From NCBI RefSeq assembly GCF_014490035.1, contig NZ_CP061008.1:5394001-5458000 (forward strand): a stretch of 64,000 bases of DNA, written 5' to 3'. The notes beneath the pieces were generated by a model that had not been told where the DNA came from, made no database searches, and saw only the letters and a list, made by a program, of their open reading frames with translations. Positions 1-8,763 of this stretch are shown piece by piece. Numbering within the stretch: position 1 is the first letter of the stretch; the number at the start of each line of letters is the position of its first letter. The translations under genes and the position numbers were made by a program. Source of the DNA: Achromobacter xylosoxidans (GTDB lineage Bacteria; Pseudomonadota; Gammaproteobacteria; Burkholderiales; Burkholderiaceae_B).

Positions 1-690
1 GGCGCCTTCCACGCCCTGCGGGATATCCACCTGGAGGTCTCCAACGGCGAGATCGTCATCCTCTGCGGTCCTTCCGGATCCGGCAAGTCGTCCCTCATCC
101 GCTGCATCAATCATCTGGAACAGCATGACTCGGGCGACATCCGGGTCAATGGCGCCGAACTGACCCGGCGTCCCGAAGACGTGGAGAAAGTGCGGCGCCA
201 GCTGGGCATGGTGTTCCAGAACTTCAACCTCTTTCCGCATATGACGGTGCTGGACAACTGCACCTTCGCGCTGAAGATCGCCTTGAAGGTTCCAGCCCGC
301 GAGGCCGAACAGACGGCGCGCGAATACCTGGCCAAAGTCAATGTGATCGAGCAGGCCGACAAGTATCCGATCCAGCTTTCCGGTGGCCAGCAGCAACGCG
401 TGGCCATTGCCCGCGCGCTCTGCCTGCGCCCGCGCATCATGCTCTTCGATGAGCCGACCTCGGCGCTCGATCCGGAATCGGTCGGCTCGGTGCTGCGCAT
501 CATGGAAAACCTGGCGCAGACCGGCATCACCATGATCTGCGTCACCCACGAAATCGGCTTCGCCCGCAGGGTGGCCGACCGCTGCGTCTTCATGGAGCGA
601 GGCGAAATCATCGAGACCGCGCCCACTGAACAGTTTTTTGGGGCGCCCCGCAGCGAGCGCCTGAAGAATTTCCTCGAGCAGGTTCTGTAG
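1..690 (+). CDS. ABC transporter ATP-binding protein, polar amino acid type (5' end outside window)
   Basis: The frame is open from base 1, so the start lies upstream of the window. The protein powers import across the inner membrane by ATP hydrolysis. It shows Walker A GPSGSGKS at bases 67-90, the Q-loop in [10 protein letters not shown], the signature [15 protein letters not shown], Walker B IMLFDEP and the switch His in VTHEIGFA. It ends soon after the switch region with no TOBE domain. This is the GlnQ/HisP architecture rather than the longer PotA type. It lies 25 bp before a PotD-like receptor gene and should drive the two permeases that follow. Certainty is high for the family and low for the substrate. 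Confidence 0.93.
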   Translation, partial: GAFHALRDIHLEVSNGEIVILCGPSGSGKSSLIRCINHLEQHDSGDIRVNGAELTRRPEDVEKVRRQLGMVFQNFNLFPHMTVLDNCTFALKIALKVPAREAEQTAREYLAKVNVIEQADKYPIQLSGGQQQRVAIARALCLRPRIMLFDEPTSALDPESVGSVLRIMENLAQTGITMICVTHEIGFARRVADRCVFMERGEIIETAPTEQFFGAPRSERLKNFLEQVL

Positions 691-715
691 TCAACCATAT
701 AGACAAGGGGTTGTC

Positions 716-1741
716 ATGATCAAGAAACTCATAAGCGCCGGCATGCTTGCCGGCGCGGCTCTCTCCGCCACGGCGCAGGCGCAGGATGCGCTGGTGGTCA
801 GCACCTGGGGCGGCAGCTTCCGCGATCTCATCGACGAGAACATCGGCCGCGAGTTCACGCGACAGACCGGCGTGCCGGTGAAGTACATCACGGGCGGCAC
901 CATAGACCGGCTGAACAAAGCCAAGCTCGCCACCAAGCCGGAAAGCGACATCACGTTCACCACGTCGCATATCGGCTGGCTCTATGTCAACGCCAACCTG
1001 TACGAAAAACTTGACCTGAGCAAGATCCCCAACTACTCGCACCTGGTCGACCGGGCCAAGATCAGCCCGTACCATATCGGCAGCTGGGCGTACGTGTACA
1101 CCATCGGCTACCGCCCCGACCTGGTTCCCGCGGGCGTCACCTTCAACAGCTGGAACGATCTGTGGAGCCCGGCGCTGAAAGGCAAGCTGTCCGCGCCCGA
1201 TTTCGACCCCAGCCACATCATCGACATTTCGGCCTTGCTGTCCGGCGGCGACGCCAGCACCTGGGAAAAGGGGCAGGAAAAACTCAAGGCCCTGAAACCC
1301 AATTTCAAGGCTTTCTACACCAACGACGCCAACAGCCAGCAACTGATCGCCGCCGGCGAAACGCCGGTGCAGGTCGTGCTATCCATGAACGCGTACTACA
1401 TGATCGGCCAGGGCGTGCCCATCAAGGTGGCGATGCCCAAGGAAGGCGCGGTGCTGGGTGTCGATACCATGGCCATCATGAAAGGCAGCGCCAAGACCGA
1501 CCTGGCCCACAAGTTCATGGACATCGCGCTGTCGCCTGAGGTGCAGGCCAAGATCGTGGCGGCCAAGAAAGCCAGCCCCGTCGTCGACAACGCCAAGGTC
1601 TCGCCTGAAGACGCTGCCCTTCCTGGCGTCTTCACGACCAAACAGCAGTGGGACACCCAGGCCATCGTCATCGACGACAAGCTGCGCGCGGAGAAAACGG
1701 CCGAGTGGCGCAAGTGGTTTACCGAGAACATCATGAACTGA
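716..1741 (+). CDS. Periplasmic substrate-binding protein, PotD-like (polyamine/opine type)
   Basis: This is an extracytoplasmic solute receptor of 341 residues, with a signal peptide of about 22 residues (MIKKLISAGMLAGAALSATAQA) and mature start near QDALVVSTWGGSF. The early V-STWGGSF stretch is typical of spermidine/putrescine and opine receptors in the PBP type 2 fold. The ATG at 716 follows an AAGGGG element. It lies between the ATPase gene and two permease genes on the same strand, so it forms part of one importer. The ligand cannot be read from the sequence; polyamines, opines or related small amines are possible. Confidence 0.9.
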   Translation: MIKKLISAGMLAGAALSATAQAQDALVVSTWGGSFRDLIDENIGREFTRQTGVPVKYITGGTIDRLNKAKLATKPESDITFTTSHIGWLYVNANLYEKLDLSKIPNYSHLVDRAKISPYHIGSWAYVYTIGYRPDLVPAGVTFNSWNDLWSPALKGKLSAPDFDPSHIIDISALLSGGDASTWEKGQEKLKALKPNFKAFYTNDANSQQLIAAGETPVQVVLSMNAYYMIGQGVPIKVAMPKEGAVLGVDTMAIMKGSAKTDLAHKFMDIALSPEVQAKIVAAKKASPVVDNAKVSPEDAALPGVFTTKQQWDTQAIVIDDKLRAEKTAEWRKWFTENIMN

Positions 1742-1750
1742 TAACGCAAG

Positions 1751-1774
1751 GCCGCGGCCCCATGGGGCCGCGGC
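1751..1774. promoter_or_regulatory. Perfect 24-bp palindrome between receptor and permease genes
   Basis: A perfect self-complementary 24-bp GC-only palindrome starts 10 bp after the receptor stop codon. There is no following T-run, so it is not a simple terminator. Stable hairpins after receptor genes in ABC operons commonly protect the upstream mRNA and lower permease expression. That role is inferred here. Confidence 0.5.
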
Positions 1775-1813
1775 GCCGCCACGTCCTCAACGTAAACCAA
1801 GGATGGGTTCACC

Positions 1814-2668
1814 ATGGATGCGCGTTCCACCCTGAGGGGATGGCTGATATCCCCGGCAAGCTTCATCGCCCTGTGCATCTGCGTCGCCATGGCGGCCGTG
1901 CTGCAGTACAGCTTGCGCACCTTCATTCCGGGTTCGCTGGACGTCGGCGGCCTGACGCTGACTAACTTTTCGGGCATGGGCAAGCAGATCTACATCGATG
2001 CCTTCACCAACACCTTGCGCCTGAGCGTGGAGACCACGGTCTGTTCCCTGCTCGTGGCCTATCCGCTGGCGTATGCCCTGGTCCGGGTGCGCAACCGTGC
2101 CATCAAATCCTTCATCCTGATCGTGTCCATCACGCCGCTGTTCCTGGGCGAGATCGTGCGCACCTATTCCTGGATCATCGTGCTGGGCAGCACGGGCTTC
2201 ATCAATTCGATGCTGCTCAAGATAGGCCTGATCGATACGCCGCTCACACTGATGTTCAGCCATCTGGGCGTGCTGGTGGCGCTGGTGCACGTCACCATCC
2301 CCGTCGTGGTGCTGATGCTGGCCACGGCCATCTCGCACATCGACCGCGACTACGAAAAGGCCGCGGAAAGCCTGGGCGCGGGGCCGGTACGCACCTTTCT
2401 CACGATCACCCTGCCGCTGTCCATGCCCGGCATCCTGGCCAGCATCACCACCTCGTTCGCCTGGACCTTCAGCGCCTTCGCCACGCCGCAGATGATAGGC
2501 GGGGGCCGCGTGCCGACGGTCTCGACGCTGGTCTACCAATTGGGATTCTCGTCGATGAACTTCCCCCTCGCCGCCAGCCTAAGCGTCATGGGCCTGGGCC
2601 TGACGGCGATCTCGCTGATGCTGCTCGGCCAGGTCACGCGCCGTCTCAAGGTCATCGGAGGACATTGA
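1814..2668 (+). CDS. ABC transporter permease, PotB-like
   Basis: This is an inner-membrane permease of 284 residues with about six hydrophobic segments. The BPD_transp_1 EAA loop reads EKAAESLGAGPVRTFLTITLPLSMPG. This is the form seen in the first permease of spermidine/putrescine-type importers. The ATG follows an AAGGATGGG ribosome site. The next permease gene starts one base after this stop, so the two are translated together and should form a heterodimer. Their ATPase partner is either the amino-acid-type protein upstream or the PotA-like protein at 7.2-8.4 kb. Confidence 0.92.
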   Translation: MDARSTLRGWLISPASFIALCICVAMAAVLQYSLRTFIPGSLDVGGLTLTNFSGMGKQIYIDAFTNTLRLSVETTVCSLLVAYPLAYALVRVRNRAIKSFILIVSITPLFLGEIVRTYSWIIVLGSTGFINSMLLKIGLIDTPLTLMFSHLGVLVALVHVTIPVVVLMLATAISHIDRDYEKAAESLGAGPVRTFLTITLPLSMPGILASITTSFAWTFSAFATPQMIGGGRVPTVSTLVYQLGFSSMNFPLAASLSVMGLGLTAISLMLLGQVTRRLKVIGGH

Positions 2669-2669
2669 C

Positions 2670-3491
2670 ATGAGCATCCGCAAATCCCTGCCCTTGTGGC
2701 TGCGCATCGGCGCGCCGGTGCTGATCACGCTGATCCTCGCCTTCGTGCTGCTGCCGGTAGTCGTGGTGATGCTGGCCTCCTTCAACGACAAGGCCCTGCT
2801 CACTTTTCCGCCGCAGGCCTGGTCCTGGCGCTGGTTCGAGCGCGTCTTCACCTACGCCGATTTCCGCGATGGCTTTCGCGCCAGCATGGTGGTGACGCTC
2901 TGGTCCTCGCTGCTGGCGCTGGTCATCGGCACCGGCCTGGCGATCGCCGTCAAGCGCATGGCGTTTCCGGGCAAGAACATCCTGCAAGCCATCCTGCTCT
3001 CGCCGCTGGTGATTCCCCATTTCACGGTCGGGCTGGGCCTGCTGATCCTGGCGGCGCAGCTGAACGTGGACCGCGGCTACGGGATCGTGATTCTGTGCCA
3101 CGTCATCCTGGTCCTGCCGTTCGTGCTGCGCAGCGTCTATGTCTCGATGGAGAACCTGGACGAACGCCTGGAGCAGAGCGCCGCCAGCCTGGGCGCCTCG
3201 CCCGTGCGGGTGCTGTTCACGATTACCGTGCCTCTGCTGGCGCCCGGGCTGTTCGGCGGCTGGCTGTTCGCGGCCATCATGTCATTCAGCGAATTCACCG
3301 CCTCGCTGTTCGTAACCACCCAGAGCACGCAGACCTTGCCAGTGACCATGTACAACTATGTGCGCGAGTTCGCCGACCCGACCCTGGCTGCGCTGTCGGT
3401 GGTGTACATCGTGGTGACGGCCGCGCTGTTGATCTTCGCCAACCGTTTCCTCGGGCTGAGCAGGATCCTCAATATCGAGGACAACCACTAG
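2670..3491 (+). CDS. ABC transporter permease, PotC-like
   Basis: This is the second inner-membrane permease of the importer, with 273 residues. It has an N-terminal transmembrane helix, then LASFNDKALLTFPPQAWSW, a stretch typical of PotC proteins, and the EAA loop QSAASLGASPVRVLFTITVPLLAPG. It is the last gene of the transport operon and its stop is followed by the tandem palindromic repeats. The ATG at 2670 lies within GGAGGACATTGACATG, which provides a strong ribosome site inside the end of the previous gene. Confidence 0.92.
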   Translation: MSIRKSLPLWLRIGAPVLITLILAFVLLPVVVVMLASFNDKALLTFPPQAWSWRWFERVFTYADFRDGFRASMVVTLWSSLLALVIGTGLAIAVKRMAFPGKNILQAILLSPLVIPHFTVGLGLLILAAQLNVDRGYGIVILCHVILVLPFVLRSVYVSMENLDERLEQSAASLGASPVRVLFTITVPLLAPGLFGGWLFAAIMSFSEFTASLFVTTQSTQTLPVTMYNYVREFADPTLAALSVVYIVVTAALLIFANRFLGLSRILNIEDNH

Positions 3492-3521
3492 AGAATTCTG
3501 GGGTGGAATGTTGCTGATTGG

Positions 3522-4054
3522 TTTGGTGAGATCAGGTTCTTGAGCCGCTGGCGTCCGGACTGCGGGATTCCGATGCTCGCCCCGGTGGGGCTGCGCTTCG
3601 GATCCCTCCGCCCGGCCACCGGCTCACAATATCTACCCATGAACGGGGTCCAAAGCCGACGCATCAGGCTACTGTCAGCCGAGGTGGTCCGGAGCCATCC
3701 GAAGCGCAGCCCCATTGGGGCGAGCATCGGAATGGCGCAGGGCTGCCTCGGCGGCTAAAGAACGCTGACATCTGAGAGCTCGAAGCCCTGCCGCTTCGGT
3801 TTTGTGAGGCTGGGTTCTTGAGTCGCCGGCGTCCGGACTGCGGGATTCCGATGCTCGCCCCGGTGGGGCTGCGCTTCGGATCCCTCCGTCCGGCCACCGG
3901 CTCACAATATCTACCCATGAACGGGGTCCAAAACCAACGCATTAGGCGACTGTCAGCCGAGGTGGTCCGGAGCCATCCGAAGCGCAGCCCCATTGGGGCG
4001 AGCATCGGAATGGCGCAGGGCTGCCTCGGCGGCTAAAGAACCCTGACATCCGCA
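3522..4054. repeat. Two tandem copies of a ~255-bp palindromic intergenic repeat
   Basis: Two near-identical copies lie head to tail at about 3522-3776 and 3800-4054, with a period of 278 bp. Within each copy, 44-bp inverted arms (3567-3610 with 3690-3733; 3845-3888 with 3968-4011) flank a ~80-bp centre. The arms begin ATTCCGATGCTCGCCCC. Arms and centre are almost unchanged between copies. The short ORFs in these copies on both strands arise from the palindrome. The repeats fill the space between two convergent gene groups. They resemble a BIME or MITE-type element; no transposase gene is present. Confidence 0.8.
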
Positions 4055-4064
4055 AGACCCAACG

Positions 4065-5024
4065 TCAATAGCCGCGCGCGGGATCTACGCGGTTGGCGGG
4101 CTCCAGGCCCTGGTTGACGCGCAGTATGTTGTCGGCGATCTGTCCGGCGGCCGATGCTGGAATGGCCACCGAAGCCAGGTGCGGCGTGATCAGCACGTTG
4201 TCCATCGCCCAGAGCGGGTCGCCAGTGAGCAGGGGCTCGCGCTCGAACACGTCCAGCGTCGCGCCGCCCAGATGGCCGCTGCGCAGCAGATCGGTCAGGG
4301 CGGCCTGGTCCACCAGCGCGCCCCGGGCCACATTGATCAGGGCTGCTCCGCGGGGCAGACGCTGCAAACGTTCGCGATCCAGCAGGCCGCGAGTCTGCGG
4401 CGTCAGCGGCAGCATCACCACCAGGATGTCCGCGCGCGACAGCACCGTGTCCAGCGACTCCATGCCGGCGTGGCACTCGACGCCTTCGATGCTGCGCGGG
4501 CTGCGCGACCAACCCAGCACCGTCAACCCCTGGCGGCGCAGCTCCTGCGCCGCGCAGGCGCCCAGCTCGCCCAGGCCCAGCACCGCCACACGCACGCCCT
4601 CGGGCGAACGCGGATGGCGGTAGGCCCACTCGCCGCGCCGCTGCGCCGCCTCGAAATACGGAATATCGCGCGCATAGCGCAGGGTGGCGAACAGCACGTA
4701 GCCCGCCATCATGCGCGCCATGTTCGGATCCGTGATACGCGTGATGGGTACGCCGGCCGGCAGGTCCTCGCGGCCCACCAGCGAATCCACTCCCGCGCCC
4801 AGGTTCACGATAAGGCGCAAGTTCTTCATGCGGTCGAAGAAGCCCTGCGGCGCCTTCCAGGCCAGTGCGTAATGGATGCTGGCCGGGTCGTGCGCCTCGC
4901 TGCCGTGCACCATGCGCAGGTCCGGCAGGCGCGCCCGCATGGCGTCGCGCCAGGCCGTGTAGTCGTCGAACTCGCTGTAGAAAACCATCGTGCCCGACAC
5001 GGCCGGGCGGGAGGATGCATGCAT
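4065..5024 (-). CDS. D-2-hydroxyacid dehydrogenase, glyoxylate/hydroxypyruvate reductase A-like
   Basis: This is a 319-residue NAD(P)-dependent reductase of 2-keto acids. It has the nucleotide-binding VAVLGLGELGACAAQEL (GxGxxG), the INVARGALVDQAAL segment with the conserved Arg, and a GATLDVFEREPLLTGDPLW segment followed by the ITPHLAS catalytic His. The N-terminal FYSEFDDYTAW and the short length fit the GhrA group. It is the last gene of the minus-strand operon that begins with the PotA-like gene, and it starts 12 bp after the dehydroquinase stop. The substrate is unknown. Confidence 0.9.
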   Translation of the reverse strand: MHASSRPAVSGTMVFYSEFDDYTAWRDAMRARLPDLRMVHGSEAHDPASIHYALAWKAPQGFFDRMKNLRLIVNLGAGVDSLVGREDLPAGVPITRITDPNMARMMAGYVLFATLRYARDIPYFEAAQRRGEWAYRHPRSPEGVRVAVLGLGELGACAAQELRRQGLTVLGWSRSPRSIEGVECHAGMESLDTVLSRADILVVMLPLTPQTRGLLDRERLQRLPRGAALINVARGALVDQAALTDLLRSGHLGGATLDVFEREPLLTGDPLWAMDNVLITPHLASVAIPASAAGQIADNILRVNQGLEPANRVDPARGY

Positions 5025-5036
5025 GGCGGGGCGACC

Positions 5037-5507
5037 TCAGGCGCTGCGGTTGATCAGGCGGGACATGGCCTCGATGGCCAGCTCATAGCCGTCGCCGCCC
5101 AGGCCCGCGATGACACCGTCGGCGGCCTTGGAAATGTAGGAATGATGGCGGAAGGCCTCGCGCCGCCAGATGTTGCTCATGTGGACCTCGATGATCCTGC
5201 CGGGAAAGGCTAGCAAGGCATCGAGGATGGGCACCGACGAATAGGTCAGGCCGGCCGCATTGATGATGACGCCCTGCGCGCTGCCGCGCGCCTCTTGTAT
5301 CCAGTCGACCAATTGGCCTTCGTGGTTGGACTGGACGAAATTCAGCCGGATGCCCAGCGAGGCGGCCTTGTTTTCGCAACGCTGCTGCAACACGGGAAAG
5401 CTGTCGGAACCATAGGTCTTGTTGGCATCCAGTCCGTAGAGATTGGCGTTCGGCCCGTTGAGAAACCAGACCGTGGAGGAGGTGGAAGGTGCGCTCGGCG
5501 TCGTCAT
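5037..5507 (-). CDS. aroQ: Type II 3-dehydroquinate dehydratase (AroQ/QuiB-like)
   Basis: This is a 156-residue protein of the dodecameric type II dehydroquinase family, which converts 3-dehydroquinate to 3-dehydroshikimate. It has FLNGPNANLYG near the N-terminus, the catalytic-loop Tyr in KTYGSD, SNHEGQLVDWI, the substrate-binding INAAGLTYSS and the catalytic His in IEVHMSNIW. All family landmarks are present, with NGPNANL in place of the usual NGPNLNL. Its place in an operon with an importer ATPase and redox enzymes suggests catabolic use (quinate/shikimate type) rather than aromatic amino acid synthesis. That role is inferred. Confidence 0.88.
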   Translation of the reverse strand: MTTPSAPSTSSTVWFLNGPNANLYGLDANKTYGSDSFPVLQQRCENKAASLGIRLNFVQSNHEGQLVDWIQEARGSAQGVIINAAGLTYSSVPILDALLAFPGRIIEVHMSNIWRREAFRHHSYISKAADGVIAGLGGDGYELAIEAMSRLINRSA

Positions 5508-5517
5508 GGCGGCGGTC

Positions 5518-6132
5518 TCAGGCTTCGTTGGGAAGGGTGGCCTGCATGGCAGGCAATTGATTGAACACGGCGAACCAGGCTGTGGCGCGCGGATGCGCGG
5601 CGCGCCAGTCCAGCTCGGGAAAGCGGAAATCCAGATAGCCCAGGGCGCAGCCTATGGTCAGGCTGCCGATGTCCGGATGCGCTTGCGGCAGCTCGTCTGC
5701 CTGCGCCTCGATTTCCGCGAGACAGGCCCGTACCTTGACCAGCTGCGCCTCGCGCCATTGCGGCCATTGGATTTCGGCCGGCCGGGCCGTGTGTTCGTAG
5801 CGCGCCAGCAGCGCGGCATCCAGCAGGCCGTCGCCCAGGGCCTGGCGCGTCAATGCCAGCCAGCGCGCCTCGCCCGCCGGAAACAGCTGCGCGTCGCCGG
5901 CGGCGCCGGCCAGGTATTCGCAGATCACGCGGCTGTCGTAAAGCGCCCTGCCGTCCGGTAGGATCAGGGTCGGCACCTTGGCCAGCGGATTATGGGCGGC
6001 GATGCGCGCATCGCGGTTGACCGGATGCGCCGCGCTGGGCAGCCATTCGATCCGTCCGGCCTGGCCGGTCAGGTGGGCGCAGATCATCACCTTGCGCACG
6101 AAAGGGGACGTCGGGGCGTAGAGGAGTTTCAA
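5518..6132 (-). CDS. Glutathione S-transferase family protein
   Basis: This is a 204-residue cytosolic GST with an N-terminal thioredoxin-like domain (KLLYAPTSPFVRKVMICAHL, with a Ser/Thr-Pro start typical of bacterial GSTs), the cis-Pro segment KVPTLILPDGRALYDSRVICEYL, and an all-helical C-terminal domain. It conjugates or reduces small electrophiles with glutathione. The gene lies in the operon, 10 bp upstream of the dehydroquinase gene and 15 bp after the oxidoreductase stop. Confidence 0.92.
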   Translation of the reverse strand: MKLLYAPTSPFVRKVMICAHLTGQAGRIEWLPSAAHPVNRDARIAAHNPLAKVPTLILPDGRALYDSRVICEYLAGAAGDAQLFPAGEARWLALTRQALGDGLLDAALLARYEHTARPAEIQWPQWREAQLVKVRACLAEIEAQADELPQAHPDIGSLTIGCALGYLDFRFPELDWRAAHPRATAWFAVFNQLPAMQATLPNEA

Positions 6133-6147
6133 TCCAATCTCCGATTG

Positions 6148-7146
6148 TCAGGATTTGAGGACCAGCTTGCCGAACACCTTGCCGCTTTCCAGCAACTGGT
6201 GCGCGCGCACGGCCTCGGCCAGCGGCAGGCTTTGCGCCATTCTGGGCCGGATGCGGCCGGCGGCCACCAAGGGCAGCACGTGGCGCCTGAGCGCGGCGGC
6301 CATGCGGGCCTTCTCGGCATCGGTCTGCGGCCGCATGGTCGAGGAATGCAGGCTCAGCTGCTTCTGCATCAGGGTCAGCAGCTCGACATTGACGGCCGAT
6401 CCCTGCAGGAAGGAAAGACTCACGTGACGCCCGCCGAAGGCCAGCGCCTGCAGATTGCGGCGCACGTAATCGCCGCCGACGATGTCCAGCACCACGTCCA
6501 CGCCGCGGCCCTCGGTATAGGTCTCGCAGGCCTGCACGAAATCCGTGTCATGAAAGCAGATCACCTCGGACGCGCCGAGTTCGCGCAAGGCAGCGCCGCG
6601 GTCGCGCTCGCCATCCGTCACGATGACCTTTGCCCCGGCCGCATGCGCCATCTGGATCGCCAGCGTGCCGATGCCTCCGCCGCCGCCGTGAATCAGCACG
6701 GTCTCGCCCATGCGCAGGCGGCCCAGCTCGAACAGGTTGTGCCAGACGGTGTACAGGCCTTCCGGCAGGGCGCTCGCCTCGGCGTCGCCCAGCCCCGGAG
6801 GCACGGACAGGGAATGATCCACGCGCGCCACGCACCACGGCGCATAGCCTCCGCCCGCCAGCAGGCTCATGAACCGCTGTCCGAGCAGGGACTCCGGCAC
6901 GCCGGGGCCGCAGGCGGCCACCTCGCCGCAGGCCTCCAGCCCGAGCACGTCCGTCACGCCCGGCGCTGGCTTGCTCAGGCCCTGGCGCTGCATGATGTCG
7001 GGCCGGTTGATGCCGGCCGAAAGCACACGCAACAGCACTTCGCCGGGGCCTGGCGTGGGGACCGGGCGCTCGGCCAGCGCCAACACCGTGGCGTCGCCGG
7101 GCTCGCGGGCGATGATGGCTTGCATTTCAAGGGGGATCTGCTTCAT
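6148..7146 (-). CDS. NAD(P)H-quinone oxidoreductase, zinc-free MDR family (QOR-like)
   Basis: This medium-chain reductase has 332 residues. Its GroES-like N-terminal half carries AGINRPDIMQRQG, and its Rossmann half has VLIHGGGGGIGTLAIQMAHAAGA. No structural zinc cysteine cluster is seen. I chose the ATG at 7146, giving MKQIPLEMQAII, because upstream residues in the open frame are low-complexity and a GAGG element precedes this ATG. It is closely similar in layout to the QOR at 61.8-62.8 kb, so the two are probably paralogues. It reduces quinones or activated alkenes; the exact substrate is unknown. Confidence 0.9.
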   Translation of the reverse strand: MKQIPLEMQAIIAREPGDATVLALAERPVPTPGPGEVLLRVLSAGINRPDIMQRQGLSKPAPGVTDVLGLEACGEVAACGPGVPESLLGQRFMSLLAGGGYAPWCVARVDHSLSVPPGLGDAEASALPEGLYTVWHNLFELGRLRMGETVLIHGGGGGIGTLAIQMAHAAGAKVIVTDGERDRGAALRELGASEVICFHDTDFVQACETYTEGRGVDVVLDIVGGDYVRRNLQALAFGGRHVSLSFLQGSAVNVELLTLMQKQLSLHSSTMRPQTDAEKARMAAALRRHVLPLVAAGRIRPRMAQSLPLAEAVRAHQLLESGKVFGKLVLKS

Positions 7147-7232
7147 GGAGTTTTGCCTCGCGAAAGAATGGAAGCCGGGCGGCTGCGCTGGCGCGGCCGC
7201 CGTGCAGGATGGAACAGCGCGGAACCCGTCTT

Positions 7233-8369
7233 TCAGGACGACGCGTTGAAGACGCTGACCCCGTGACCGGGCAGAGCAAGTCCCGCCACGGCGCCCACGG
7301 GCCATTCATGGATGCAGTTCAGGTCGGAGGTGCGCACCATCACGTGCTGGCGTCCCTCCACGGGAATGTGCACCTCCAGGTACAGATCCACGTGGTCGCC
7401 CTGGAATACGTGGTTGACGACCGTGCCGCTCAGCACCGACCCGCTATGCAGGGTTTCCAGCTTGATATGTTCGGGCCGCACATAAAGATCGAGCCGGTGC
7501 CCCTCGTGCGAGCCGCCCACCAGGCGGTGGCGGGGAATATGCGTCAGCCCCGCGCCCAGGCGCAGCTGAATGGTCTCCGCGCCGGAGCCGTGATAGTGCG
7601 CGGGCAGGATGTTGACGTCGCCCAGGAACGAGGCCACGAACGGGTCCTGCGGATTGCGGTACAGCTCGTCGGGAGCTGCAACCTGCCGGATCACGCCCTG
7701 GTTCATCACCGCAATGCGGTCCGACATGCTGAGGGCCTCGCCCTGGTCATGGGTGACAAAGATTGTCGTCACCCCGAGCTTGCGCTGGATATCCCGGATT
7801 TCCACCTGCATGGCGCCGCGCAGGCCCTTGTCCAAGGCGGAAAACGGCTCGTCGAGCAGCAGCACCTTGGGGCGGATCACCAGGGCCCGCGCCAGCGCCA
7901 CCCGCTGCTGCTGGCCGCCGGACAACTCGCGCGGCTTGCGCTCGCCCAGTCCATCCAGCTTCACCAGGGCCATGGCTTCGCCCACCCTGCGCTCGATCTC
8001 GGCGGCCGGCACGCGCCGCATCCGCAGGCCATAAGCGATATTGCGCGCCACCGTCATGTGTGGGAACAGCGCGTAGTTCTGGAACACGATGCCGATCTGG
8101 CGCTGATATGGCGGCAAGGCCGTGACCGGGGTGTCATCGATGAAGATCTCGCCCTCGTCCGCGTCGGCGAAACCCGCGATCAGGTTCAGCAAGGTGGTCT
8201 TGCCGCAACCGGACGGGCCCAGCAGCGTCAGGAACTCTCCGCTCTCGATCTTCAGGGAGACCTTTTGGAGCACCGCATGATCGCGGTATTTCTTGATCAC
8301 GCCCTCCAATCGGAGCGCGCTGGGAGTATCGGAGGCAAAGGGGCGATTCGGCATGGCTGCTGCACTCAC
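7233..8369 (-). CDS. ABC transporter ATP-binding protein, PotA-like with TOBE domain
   Basis: This 378-residue ATPase of the spermidine/putrescine/iron (CUT1/PotA) type has Walker A LLGPSGCGKTT, Q-loop VFQNYALFPHMTV, signature [15 protein letters not shown], Walker B VLLLDEPFSALD, switch VTHDQGEAL, and a C-terminal TOBE-like domain (about residues 280-370). The start is GTG at 8369 or ATG at 8354, five codons in. It heads the five-gene minus operon and has no adjacent permeases of its own. Its natural partners could be the PotB/PotC-like permeases at 1.8-3.5 kb, on the far side of the operon. Confidence 0.9.
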   Translation of the reverse strand: MSAAAMPNRPFASDTPSALRLEGVIKKYRDHAVLQKVSLKIESGEFLTLLGPSGCGKTTLLNLIAGFADADEGEIFIDDTPVTALPPYQRQIGIVFQNYALFPHMTVARNIAYGLRMRRVPAAEIERRVGEAMALVKLDGLGERKPRELSGGQQQRVALARALVIRPKVLLLDEPFSALDKGLRGAMQVEIRDIQRKLGVTTIFVTHDQGEALSMSDRIAVMNQGVIRQVAAPDELYRNPQDPFVASFLGDVNILPAHYHGSGAETIQLRLGAGLTHIPRHRLVGGSHEGHRLDLYVRPEHIKLETLHSGSVLSGTVVNHVFQGDHVDLYLEVHIPVEGRQHVMVRTSDLNCIHEWPVGAVAGLALPGHGVSVFNASS

Positions 8370-8763
8370 AAAGTTCGACTTCCCGGCGTGTATGGCTCGG
8401 GAAAAGCAGGCGGTGGCCGCATGGCACGCAAGAGAGCGTCCTCAGCGTTCTGGTGCGTTCAAGAATACGGCAAGGCCCTTTTCCCAGTGCGTTGCCGATG
8501 CTGATGGGGGCCATCGGAAAAAAGAAATCGCGGCATCCCGGACGCCCCGAAGCCCCCCTTTCCGCGCAAACCTGCTCCTTTGCTTTTTCCTAAGTCAGCC
8601 GTCCGAAAAACGAAGTTATCAACTCGGGGCTTCAGGGTCACACTGCGTGCCTATCGTTCAGCGCGCCCTTTGATCAAGCGCGCGGTTCGCCGGTCTTCTG
8701 TTGCTTGATCTTCGTGTCAGCCTCGAGACGCACCAGGGTCTCGGTAATTTTTAGGATCTTCAA
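8370..8763. other. Divergent intergenic region, promoters expected
   Basis: This 394-bp region separates the PotA-like operon (minus) from the monooxygenase gene (plus). No convincing gene is visible; short open frames on both strands are low-complexity and lack good starts. It must hold both promoters. I do not see a clear sigma-70 pair or operator. Confidence 0.5.

Noticed and set aside
3540..4036. Several 70-110 codon ORFs in the tandem repeats
   Set aside because: The same peptide appears on both strands and in both copies because the DNA is palindromic.
5992..7266. Plus-strand open frame of 424 codons
   Set aside because: It is the complement of the GST and quinone oxidoreductase genes; His/Gln/Gly-rich with no domain.
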